Origin: Clostridiales bacterium
Lineage (GTDB): Bacteria > Bacillota > Clostridia > Christensenellales > UMGS416
DNA: 7,284 bases
Assembly (NCBI GenBank): GCA_012515725.1
Contig: JAAYXU010000075.1
Coordinates: 1-7,284, forward strand
Direction of reading: 5' to 3'
Under the pieces are notes generated by a model. It had not been told where the DNA came from. It did not search any database and was given only the letters and a program-made list of their open reading frames with translations. The translations under genes were made by a program, and so were the position numbers. Shown here in pieces: positions 1 through 6,445 of this stretch. Numbering within the stretch: the stretch's first letter is position 1; each line of letters opens with the position of its first letter.

Positions 1-311
1 TCGAGCGCATCCGCGAGGAAATGCGCGCCGGTAAATCGCTGCGCTCCGCGGTGGAGGCGGGATTCAAGAAAGCGTTCCGGACGATACTGGACTCAAACAT
101 CACAACAGCTATCGCGGCATTCGTTCTCATGTATTTCGGTACGGGATCCATCAAAGGTTTCGCGGTCACGCTGGCGCTGGGTATCGCCGTTTCGATGTTT
201 ACTGCCATCACGGTGACGCGGTTCCTGATACGGATCATGATCAGCCTGCGCATAGACAGACCGGGCGCTTACGGGCCGGGCATGAGCGCTCTTGCGAAGG
301 AGGCGAAGTAA
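1..311 (+). CDS. secD: Protein translocase subunit SecD, C-terminal fragment (5' end outside the window)
   Basis: SecD pairs with SecF as a membrane accessory of the SecYEG channel, using the proton-motive force to pull exported proteins out of the membrane. Only the last 102 residues are present; the first whole codon is at base 3 and the reading frame is open to the window edge, so the methionine at 21 is internal and not a start. Visible are the ERIREE stretch that ends the conserved cytoplasmic loop after a membrane helix, then GF..AFRTILDSNITT, and two hydrophobic helices around FVLMYFGTGSIKGFAVTLALG and the SMFTAITVTRFLI region. These are hallmark positions of the final transmembrane pair of SecD. 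A short basic/polar tail ends at TAA 309-311. The gene is separated from secF by one base, so SecD and SecF are separate proteins here and not the fused SecDF of Bacillus subtilis. Identification is firm; the missing part cannot be assessed. Confidence 0.95.
   Translation, partial: ERIREEMRAGKSLRSAVEAGFKKAFRTILDSNITTAIAAFVLMYFGTGSIKGFAVTLALGIAVSMFTAITVTRFLIRIMISLRIDRPGAYGPGMSALAKEAK
297..303 (+). promoter_or_regulatory. Ribosome binding site of secF
   Basis: AAGGAGG lies inside the last codons of secD, 9 nt before the ATG at 313. It decides the secF start in favour of ATG 313 over an in-frame TTG at 292, which lies upstream of this site and would add seven mostly basic residues with no family match. 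Confidence 0.85.
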
Positions 312-312
312 T

Positions 313-1227
313 ATGCGATTCAGGGTTACGAAGCTTGCTCCCTACGCCATCGCCCTTTCGCTGCTCATCATACTGGCCGGCGTTATCGTGGGCATTCTAA
401 ACGGTATGAGGCTGGGCATCGACTTTACCGGTGGTACGTTACTCGTGCTCAACATCGGCGAGCCTTTCGACAATGCTCGGATCGAGGAGATCGTGCGCGT
501 CCACGTGAGCGCTGACTTCCAAGTGGCAGCCTCCGACGAGGTCAAGGCGCTGATACGTATGCAGGACCGTGATCTCAATGCGGAGGAACTCAACGAAGTA
601 CGCGACAAAATCATCGATGATATACGGGACGTGTACCCGAAAACCCAGATCGAGACCATTGACCGTGTGGGCGCGGTCGCCGGGCGAGAGCTCATGCGCA
701 ACGCGTTCCTGTCGGTAGCGGTCGCCTGCGCGTTCATGCTCATCTACATATGGATCCGGTTTGAGCTGCTGTCGGGATTCGCCGCGCTCGTCGCGCTGCT
801 CCATGACGTGGCCATCATGGTATCAGCAATGATCATACTTCGGCAGCAGGTGAATACCTCATTCATCGCGGCCGTGCTGACCATCGTCGGATACTCGATC
901 AACGACACGATTGTGGTATTCGACCGCATCCGGGAAAACCAGAAGCGGTATTCCCGGGAAATGAGCCGCGAGGAGATCGTGGATCGCAGCGTCGCCGAAA
1001 CGCTCACCCGCACGCTCAATACGTCGCTAACCACGTTCTTTACGATTACCGCCGTGTACATACTGGGCGTCCCGTCCATTCGCGAGTTTACTCTGCCCAT
1101 CATCGTGGGTATCGTTTCCGGAACATTTTCCTCGATCTTCATCGCAAGTCCCCTGTGGGTCTACTGCCACCGTTTCATCGAGAAGCGCCGCCAGATCCGT
1201 AAGGCCGCGGCGCGCCAGAAGGCATAA
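313..1227 (+). CDS. secF: Protein translocase subunit SecF
   Basis: SecF, 304 aa, is the partner of SecD in the inner-membrane SecDF complex that assists Sec-dependent export. The protein begins with a hydrophobic helix (about residues 12-30), followed by the SecF signature GIDFTGGT (35-42). An extracytoplasmic domain rich in charged residues (about 45-125) comes next, then five more hydrophobic helices (about 131-148, 152-175, 182-204, 233-252, 260-282), giving the expected six. Conserved family segments include IRFE (148-151), LLHDVAIM (162-169) and VGYSINDTIVVFDRIREN (192-209). The tail is strongly basic (KRRQIRKAAARQKA). Length is normal for a stand-alone SecF. The start is ATG 313 with a strong ribosome binding site nine bases upstream inside secD. 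One base separates it from the secD stop, so the two are almost certainly co-transcribed and translationally coupled. A terminator-like hairpin follows seven bases after the stop, suggesting that the secDF message largely ends here. Confidence 0.97.
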   Translation: MRFRVTKLAPYAIALSLLIILAGVIVGILNGMRLGIDFTGGTLLVLNIGEPFDNARIEEIVRVHVSADFQVAASDEVKALIRMQDRDLNAEELNEVRDKIIDDIRDVYPKTQIETIDRVGAVAGRELMRNAFLSVAVACAFMLIYIWIRFELLSGFAALVALLHDVAIMVSAMIILRQQVNTSFIAAVLTIVGYSINDTIVVFDRIRENQKRYSREMSREEIVDRSVAETLTRTLNTSLTTFFTITAVYILGVPSIREFTLPIIVGIVSGTFSSIFIASPLWVYCHRFIEKRRQIRKAAARQKA

Positions 1228-1234
1228 GTACGAC

Positions 1235-1277
1235 GGCCCGCTGTACGCTCCGGCGTAGGGCGGGCCTTTGCGTTTTT
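1235..1277 (+). terminator. Intrinsic terminator or attenuator between secF and recJ
   Basis: A perfect 7-bp outer stem (GGCCCGC 1235-1241 with GCGGGCC 1260-1266) encloses a two-by-two internal mismatch and a 5-bp inner stem (TACGC 1244-1248 with GCGTA 1253-1257). The inner stem is capped by TCCG, i.e. a cUCCGg loop of the very stable UNCG class. A T-rich tail follows immediately (TTTGCGTTTTT, 1267-1277), eight T in eleven positions but interrupted by GCG. GC-rich stem plus T tail directly after a stop codon is the classic intrinsic terminator layout. Because the tail abuts the recJ ribosome binding site and nothing resembling a promoter lies between them, partial read-through (attenuation) into recJ is more likely than complete termination. 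That functional reading is inference. Confidence 0.72.
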
Positions 1278-1283
1278 GGAGGG
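1278..1283 (+). promoter_or_regulatory. Ribosome binding site of recJ
   Basis: GGAGGG directly follows the T tail of the hairpin; its GGAGG core ends 5 nt before TTG 1288. It rules out the longer in-frame TTG at 1276, which overlaps the site itself, and supports TTG 1288 as the recJ start. Confidence 0.75.
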
Positions 1284-1287
1284 TTCA

Positions 1288-3729
1288 TTGATCCGTTTGA
1301 TTCCCCGCCATCAGGCCGCCGCCGACCCGCTTGTCGTGCGTGAGATCGCCAGCGCGCTTGCGCTCTCGCCGGTCATGGCCGAGCTCCTCGTCGGGCGCGG
1401 TCTTGATACCGTCGCGAAGGCCGACGCTTTTCTGCGTCCCGACGCGTCGGGCCTTCACGACCCGTTCGCCCTTGGCGGCATGGACGAGGCTGTCCGGCGT
1501 ATCCGCGAGGCCGTGAGCGATGGTCGGCATATCGTGCTCTACGGGGACTACGACGTGGACGGGGTATCGGGGACCGCGTTGCTGCTCATGGCGATGAGGA
1601 CGCTTGGCGCGCGGGTTCACTACTACATACCCAGCCGCCACGCGGAGGGCTACGGTCTTAACGAGGAAGCCATCGCGCGTCTGGCCGGAGAGGGCGCGTC
1701 ACTGCTTATCACGGTCGACTGCGGCGTGTCGAACTGCCGGGAAGCCGCGCTGGCCCGCAGCCTGGGCATGGAGGTGATCGTCACCGATCATCACGAGTGC
1801 CCATCGACTCTGCCCGAGTGCGCCGCGCTCATCAACCCCCACCTTCCGGGAACGGCGTATCCCTTCGCCGATCTGTGCGGCGCGGGGGTAGCATTCAAGC
1901 TCGTGGAGGCGCTCATAGGACGCGAGCGGGCACTCGAGTACGTGGATCTGGCGGCGCTGGCCACCGTGGCTGATATCGTTCCGCTGGTGGGCGAGAACCG
2001 GATCCTGACCAGCCTGGGGCTTGACGCCATCAACCGCAGTCCCCGTCCCGGAGTACGTGCGCTCATCGCCGTGTCGGGGCTTGAGGAGGGCGATGTCGGA
2101 GCCGGACATCTAGGGTTTCAGCTGGGGCCACGGATAAACGCGGGCGGACGAATGGATCTGGCGCGCAAGGCCGTGGAGCTCCTGACGACCGATGACTGCG
2201 ATACGGCGGTCGCGCTGGCCGCAGAGCTCGACCGGGACAACAACGAGCGACGGAGCCAGTGCGCCCGTATGGAGCGCGAGGCATGCGAAATGGCCAGCCG
2301 GGAGGTCGACTTCCTGAGCGACCGGGCTGTGGTGCTGTGGCGGGACGACTGGAACAGCGGGATACTGGGTATAGTGGCCGGAAAGCTGACCGAGCGCTAC
2401 TGGCGGCCGGTCGTGCTACTGGCGCGGGAGGCAGAGCGCTACCACGGATCGGCCAGAAGCATACCGGGCGTGCATCTCTATCATGTACTGGAGGAGTGCG
2501 CCCATCTGTTTGAGCGGTTTGGAGGCCACGCGCAGGCGGCAGGAATGGCGATTGCGGGGGACCGTCTTGAGGAATTCAGGAAGCGGCTCAACGCGCTGTT
2601 GCGGCAGGTTCCGAGCGAAGTCTTTACGCCTGTCGCTTACTATGACCGGGCGCTCAGGACCGGGGAGGCCGACGAGCGTCTGCTCTCGGATCTGGACCGC
2701 CTTAGGCCGACCGGCTACGGGAACGCGCGTCCGGTATTCCTGATAGAGGGCGTCAGGCTTGGCGAACCGCGCACGATGGGCAGCCAGGGGCAGCATTATC
2801 GCGCCTGCGCACGGCAGGACGGACAGGCCCTTCCGATAGTGGCGTTCGGTCAGAAGCCTCCGCTGCTGCGCGGCGCAAAGCACGACGCGCTCGTAAGTCT
2901 CGAGAGGAACAGCTGGCAGGGGAGGGTTAGCCTTCAGGCAAATCTGCTGGCGCTTCAAAGCTACGCAGTGGCGCGTGAAGTGGACAAACTCATCAGCCGA
3001 TGTGATGATGCATTCGACTTGTCGCTGTGGCAGCAGCTTGATCAGGCTGATGCGGCGGCGCACGACCCGCTGCCCGCGTCGGGCACGCGCGAATACTGCG
3101 AGCGGCTTATGGCGTCTGACCCGTTTTACGGTACGCTGATACTGCTGCCCGAGCCCTCGGCGGCCCGGGACGCGGTGCGGGTGCTGGAGGAGTATGGCTT
3201 GCTGGAACGGTTCGATGTGCGGTGCGGAACCGCCGTAGAGGCGATGCCCGCCGACAACTGCCTGCTGCTCGCGCCAGATTTTTCCGCGCTGTGCCCGCGC
3301 TTCTGGGCGGAAATATGCGTCTGGGGAGGCGTTGTCCGGGAGGATTTCGTGGTAAATCGCCTTTCTCAATTGTCACCGGCCAGAATTGGGATTATAATGG
3401 AACCTGGATACGTTCAAAACGCGCTCGCCCGCCTTGTCCGGTACGGCTTTAGTGATACGCTGCTCCGGGCGATGTATGCCGCGGTACGCCGGGAGCTTAC
3501 GGGTGGCAGGACGTTCCGAGAGACCGACGGCCCGGCCCGGTGGCTGGCCGGGGAACTGGGTATGCCGATTTCCGCGGCCGCCGCGGGGCTGCGGATTCTG
3601 TCGGAGCTATCTCTCATAAGCTGCAGTGAGGAACCTCCGTATATCGTATTCCACGGTAGCCGGGGCAAGGTCAGCCTCCACCAAAGCGCCACATACCGAC
3701 GAATCCTGCAGACTCTCTATCCGAACTGA
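1288..3729 (+). CDS. recJ: Single-stranded-DNA-specific exonuclease RecJ
   Basis: RecJ degrades single-stranded DNA 5' to 3' in recombination, mismatch and base-excision repair; it is a cytoplasmic DHH-family, divalent-metal-dependent nuclease. The product is 813 aa. The catalytic set is complete: DYD (87-89, in YGDYDVDGVSG), D144 in VDCG, DHH (167-169) and D229 in TVADIVPL, matching the metal ligands known for Thermus RecJ. GPRINAGGRM (280-289) follows, then the DHHA1 nucleic-acid-binding part with GSARS (387-391) and FGGHAQAAGM (411-420), and an OB-fold region beginning near PTGYGNARPVF (474-484). Residues from about 560 on form the extra C-terminal region typical of Bacillota RecJ; residues about 725-795 look like a winged-helix-like segment. 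Escherichia coli RecJ lacks this extension (577 aa), while Bacillus RecJ is of similar size (about 786 aa). Start TTG 1288 is chosen from the ribosome binding site at 1278-1283. The hairpin upstream may attenuate its transcription, and a promoter for downstream genes lies within it. Confidence 0.97.
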   Translation: MIRLIPRHQAAADPLVVREIASALALSPVMAELLVGRGLDTVAKADAFLRPDASGLHDPFALGGMDEAVRRIREAVSDGRHIVLYGDYDVDGVSGTALLLMAMRTLGARVHYYIPSRHAEGYGLNEEAIARLAGEGASLLITVDCGVSNCREAALARSLGMEVIVTDHHECPSTLPECAALINPHLPGTAYPFADLCGAGVAFKLVEALIGRERALEYVDLAALATVADIVPLVGENRILTSLGLDAINRSPRPGVRALIAVSGLEEGDVGAGHLGFQLGPRINAGGRMDLARKAVELLTTDDCDTAVALAAELDRDNNERRSQCARMEREACEMASREVDFLSDRAVVLWRDDWNSGILGIVAGKLTERYWRPVVLLAREAERYHGSARSIPGVHLYHVLEECAHLFERFGGHAQAAGMAIAGDRLEEFRKRLNALLRQVPSEVFTPVAYYDRALRTGEADERLLSDLDRLRPTGYGNARPVFLIEGVRLGEPRTMGSQGQHYRACARQDGQALPIVAFGQKPPLLRGAKHDALVSLERNSWQGRVSLQANLLALQSYAVAREVDKLISRCDDAFDLSLWQQLDQADAAAHDPLPASGTREYCERLMASDPFYGTLILLPEPSAARDAVRVLEEYGLLERFDVRCGTAVEAMPADNCLLLAPDFSALCPRFWAEICVWGGVVREDFVVNRLSQLSPARIGIIMEPGYVQNALARLVRYGFSDTLLRAMYAAVRRELTGGRTFRETDGPARWLAGELGMPISAAAAGLRILSELSLISCSEEPPYIVFHGSRGKVSLHQSATYRRILQTLYPN
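3370..3398 (+). promoter_or_regulatory. Sigma-A-type promoter inside recJ, reading toward apt-relA
   Basis: The -35 box TTGTCA (3370-3375, five of six consensus bases) and the -10 box TATAAT (3393-3398, six of six) are separated by exactly 17 nt, the optimal spacing. The surrounding stretch is clearly more AT-rich than the rest of recJ. A start site would be expected near 3405-3408, giving a leader of about 336-339 nt before apt at 3744, all inside recJ coding sequence. It is the best promoter match I can see in the window. Activity is inferred from the boxes only. Confidence 0.65.
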
Positions 3730-3735
3730 AAGGGG
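3730..3735 (+). promoter_or_regulatory. Ribosome binding site of apt
   Basis: AAGGGG sits immediately after the recJ stop codon, 8 nt before ATG 3744. A GTG at 3735-3737 in the same frame overlaps this site and is therefore rejected as the start. Confidence 0.7.
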
Positions 3736-3743
3736 TGCCGCTC

Positions 3744-4256
3744 ATGAATCTGAAGGACAAGATCAGAACCATACAGGATTTCCCGCTCCCGGGTATCCGC
3801 TATCGCGACATTACGACGCTCCTACAGGATCCGCAGGCGTACCGTGAGCTGCTCGACAGCCTGTGTGAGCCCCTGCGCGAAGAGAAGATCGATCTCGTAA
3901 TCGGCCCGGAGGCACGCGGTTTCGTGATCGGCGCGCCGATGGCCTATATGTTGGGGGCCGGATTCGTGCCGGTCCGCAGGCCGGGCAAGCTGCCCGCCGA
4001 AGTATATCGATACGAGTATGCGCTGGGTCACGGCCGAGACACGCTGGAGATACATCAGGACGCCGTCGTTGCGGGTCAGCGCGTCGTCATCGTGGATGAC
4101 CTTCTGGCCACGGGCAGCACCGCTCAGGCTGTCTGCCGTCTAATGGAAAAACTCGGGGCCGACATCGTCGCGCTGTGCTTCGCGATCGAACTGACACACC
4201 TTGGCGGACGCGCCAATCTGGAGCCGTACAGGATACTCTCGACCATTAAATATTAA
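3744..4256 (+). CDS. apt: Adenine phosphoribosyltransferase
   Basis: Apt salvages adenine: adenine + PRPP gives AMP + pyrophosphate, in the cytoplasm. The 170-aa product has exactly the length of the Bacillus enzyme and begins MNLKDKIRTIQDFPLPGIRYRD, the usual N-terminus with the base-contacting region. Further conserved blocks are DITTLL (22-27), GPEARGFVIGAPMAY (54-68), the PVRRPGKLP loop (76-84) and the PRPP-binding motif VVIVDDLLATGST (114-126) with the paired aspartates D118-D119. It ends ..ILSTIKY, like the canonical ..ILTLMKY ending. ATG 3744 is chosen from the ribosome binding site at 3730-3735. The 14-nt gap after recJ and the 23-nt gap before relA indicate one transcript. Placement next to relA is conserved in Bacillota and links purine salvage with (p)ppGpp metabolism. 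The promoter inside recJ may be the main source of its transcription (inference). Confidence 0.98.
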   Translation: MNLKDKIRTIQDFPLPGIRYRDITTLLQDPQAYRELLDSLCEPLREEKIDLVIGPEARGFVIGAPMAYMLGAGFVPVRRPGKLPAEVYRYEYALGHGRDTLEIHQDAVVAGQRVVIVDDLLATGSTAQAVCRLMEKLGADIVALCFAIELTHLGGRANLEPYRILSTIKY

Positions 4257-4261
4257 GCTGC

Positions 4262-4267
4262 GGAGGG
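4262..4267 (+). promoter_or_regulatory. Ribosome binding site of relA (long spacing)
   Basis: GGAGGG lies 12 nt before the TTG at 4280, longer than the usual 5-9 nt. No other purine-rich site of similar quality is closer, and no in-frame ATG lies near the expected N-terminus. Combined with the TTG codon this suggests inefficient initiation of relA. Confidence 0.6.
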
Positions 4268-4279
4268 CGGCGCACGGGC

Positions 4280-6445
4280 TTGAGCGAACTGCTGGTAAAA
4301 ATTAAAAGGGACTATCCGCAGCTGGACAGCGCGCTGATCGAGCGGGCTTATTACTTCGCCCAAAAAGCCCACGAAGGGCAAAAACGCGAATCGGGAGAGC
4401 CCTACTTCACGCACCCATGCGCCGTAGCGACCATACTCCTGGAGCTTGGTATGGACGCGGAGACCATCACCGCCGCGTTATTACACGATGTGCTTGAGGA
4501 TACAGATGTCAGCCACGACGAGCTGGGACAGGAATTCGGGGAGAGCATCGCGCTGCTGGTGGACGGCATCACTAAACTGAGCCGCCTGCAGTTCGGGTCC
4601 AGGGAGGAGCAGCAGGCCGAGAGCCTGCGTAAGATGCTGCTGGCGATGGCGCAGGATATACGGGTCATCATCATCAAGCTCGCCGACCGGCTTCACAATA
4701 TGCGCACGCTCCGGTATCGCTGCGAGGACCGCCGACAGGCAGTCGCGCAGGAGACGCTGGACATATACGCGCCGCTTGCCAACAGGCTTGGAATATACGC
4801 TGTAAAATGGGAGCTCGAGGATCTGGCGTTCCTGTATATGGAGCCCATGATGTACAACGAGCTGGCAGACAAGGTGGCCATGAAGCGCAAGGAGCGCGAG
4901 CAGGTCATCGAAACGATAATCGGCACATTGCGCGAGCAGCTCTCTCGGCTCGAAATCGAAGCCACCATCGTGGGGCGACCCAAGCACTTCTACAGCATTT
5001 ACCAGAAAATGATACGGCAGCACAAGCAGTTCGAGGAAATATACGATCTGACGGCTGTGCGTATACTGGTGGGCACTGTTCGCGAGTGCTATGCGGTGCT
5101 GGGCATCGTCCACACCCTCTGGAAGCCGCTCCCCGGCCGCTTCAAGGACTATATCGCGGTCCCCAAGCCCAACCTGTACCAGTCGCTGCACACGACCCTC
5201 ATCGGAAAGCAGGGCATACCCTTTGAGATACAGATACGTACCTACGATATGCATCGGACTGCCGAGTACGGTATCGCAGCGCACTGGAAATACAAGGAGC
5301 AGCGCGACGAAACCGACACCGACATAGACAAGAAGCTGACCTGGCTGCGGCAGATACTCGAATGGCAGAACGACACGAGCGACGCCGAGGAATTCATGGA
5401 TACCCTCAAGGTCGACCTCTTCAGCGAGGAAGTCTTCGTGTTCACGCCCAAGGGAGATGTCATCGACCTGCCCAAAGGCTCTACGCCCATCGATTTCGCA
5501 TACCGTATCCACAGCGCGATCGGCAACCGATGCATCGGTACGCGCGTAAACGGCCGGATGGTGCCGCTCGGCACACCGCTTAAGACCGGCGACATTGTCG
5601 AGATCATCACCAGCAAAACCAGCCACGGGCCAAGCCGGGACTGGCTAAACATAGTCGCCACGCCCCAGGCTCGATCCAAGATACGCAGCTGGTTCAAGAA
5701 GGAAGGCCGGGAAGAGAACATCGAGAAGGGTCGGGCGATACTGGAGGCCGCGGCCAAGCGACAGGGCTACAAATTCCCGCTCCTGACTCGCAGCGAATGG
5801 CTGGAGCCGCTGTACAAGCGTTTTTCGCTCAACTCCTTGGAGGACATGTACGCCGCCGTGGGCTTTGGCGGGCTCTCGTCGGGACAGATTCTTTTCCGCC
5901 TCATCGAGGAATATAAGAAGGAGCAGCGGGCGCAGGAACCGCCCCCCGAAGCGCCGGTAGGCGACAAGGTAAAGGAGCACAAACCAGCGTCGCAGGGAAT
6001 CATCGTCAAGGGCGAAAAGAATATGCTGGTGCGACTCGCTAAGTGCTGCAATCCGCTTCCACAGGATCCCATTGTGGGCTTCATCACCCGCGGCCGCGGT
6101 GTTTCGGTGCATCGTCTGGACTGCGCGAACATCAAGGATCTGGACGGAACCGGCCGTCTCATCGAGGTGGAGTGGGACAGGGGTATCGAATCATCTTATA
6201 ATACCGAGCTCAAGATGGTGGCCCGTGACCGGCCTGGGCTGCTCGTGGATGTCTCGGCCTGTATCGAGCAGGCCGGCAGCAAAATCGTAGCCATCAACGC
6301 CCGAATCAACACAGACCGAACCGTCAATATCAATATGGTGGTGCGCATTACCAGCAAGCCTCAGCTGGACAACCTGATGAAAAGCCTGCGCAGGATGCCC
6401 GAAACGCAGGAGGTATTCCGTGTGAGCGCGAGAGGCGTAGACTGA
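4280..6445 (+). CDS. relA: Bifunctional (p)ppGpp synthetase/hydrolase, Rel (RelA/SpoT family)
   Basis: Rel makes (p)ppGpp from ATP and GDP/GTP on starved ribosomes and hydrolyses it otherwise, setting the stringent response. The 721-aa protein has the full long-RSH layout. The HD hydrolase domain (about 20-175) keeps R36, H45, H69-D70, E73-D74, D136 and N140, equivalent to the catalytic residues of Streptococcus Rel. The synthetase domain (about 200-340) keeps GRPKHFYSIYQKM (232-244), D256, RFKD (287-290) and E316 in EIQIRT. RFKD is the RxKD signature of bifunctional enzymes, not the ExDD of synthetase-only RelA. Then come TGS (about 384-445), a helical region, a charged and proline-rich linker (about 546-572), the zinc-finger/conserved-cysteine domain (CC 589-590, H611, C615) and a C-terminal ACT domain (about 643-718). 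Both activities are therefore expected to be intact. TTG 4280 is chosen because it gives the standard N-terminus (SELLVKIKRDYP). The stop overlaps the dtd start. Initiation looks weak. Confidence 0.98.
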   Translation: MSELLVKIKRDYPQLDSALIERAYYFAQKAHEGQKRESGEPYFTHPCAVATILLELGMDAETITAALLHDVLEDTDVSHDELGQEFGESIALLVDGITKLSRLQFGSREEQQAESLRKMLLAMAQDIRVIIIKLADRLHNMRTLRYRCEDRRQAVAQETLDIYAPLANRLGIYAVKWELEDLAFLYMEPMMYNELADKVAMKRKEREQVIETIIGTLREQLSRLEIEATIVGRPKHFYSIYQKMIRQHKQFEEIYDLTAVRILVGTVRECYAVLGIVHTLWKPLPGRFKDYIAVPKPNLYQSLHTTLIGKQGIPFEIQIRTYDMHRTAEYGIAAHWKYKEQRDETDTDIDKKLTWLRQILEWQNDTSDAEEFMDTLKVDLFSEEVFVFTPKGDVIDLPKGSTPIDFAYRIHSAIGNRCIGTRVNGRMVPLGTPLKTGDIVEIITSKTSHGPSRDWLNIVATPQARSKIRSWFKKEGREENIEKGRAILEAAAKRQGYKFPLLTRSEWLEPLYKRFSLNSLEDMYAAVGFGGLSSGQILFRLIEEYKKEQRAQEPPPEAPVGDKVKEHKPASQGIIVKGEKNMLVRLAKCCNPLPQDPIVGFITRGRGVSVHRLDCANIKDLDGTGRLIEVEWDRGIESSYNTELKMVARDRPGLLVDVSACIEQAGSKIVAINARINTDRTVNINMVVRITSKPQLDNLMKSLRRMPETQEVFRVSARGVD
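6174..6202 (+). promoter_or_regulatory. Possible weak sigma-A-type promoter inside relA, reading toward dtd
   Basis: A perfect -10 hexamer TATAAT (6197-6202) is preceded at 17 nt by GGGACA (6174-6179), which matches four of six -35 consensus bases. There is no extended -10 TGn. A transcript from here would reach dtd (6445) with a leader of roughly 235 nt. The match is modest and could be chance within the coding sequence for SSYNTE of the Rel ACT domain. Confidence 0.3.

Noticed and set aside
1276..1290. Upstream TTG 1276 as the recJ start
   Set aside because: It overlaps the Shine-Dalgarno sequence and the T tail of the hairpin; TTG 1288 has proper spacing.
2370..2375. TATAGT in recJ as a promoter -10
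   Set aside because: The hexamer 17 nt upstream (GACTGG) does not resemble a -35 box, and the TG is misplaced for an extended -10.
2416..3369. 317-residue open frame on the minus strand across recJ
   Set aside because: It is a shadow of recJ: very rich in Arg, Pro and Ala, no motif recognised, and the sense frame has full family support.
3626..3847. 73-residue plus-strand frame bridging recJ and apt
   Set aside because: Out of frame with two well-supported genes, no recognisable sequence, and it overlaps both; a shadow frame.
4481..5626. 381-residue open frame on the minus strand across relA
   Set aside because: It lies antisense to the HD, synthetase and TGS coding region of relA, has no recognisable domain, and reflects the scarcity of stops opposite GC-rich coding DNA.
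5912..5917. TATAAG in relA as a promoter -10
   Set aside because: Its -35 position reads TTCTTT, only two matches to consensus, with no extended -10.
3744..6445. apt-relA adjacency as a new purine/ppGpp module
   Set aside because: This neighbourhood is long known and conserved in Bacillota, so it is useful context but not novel.
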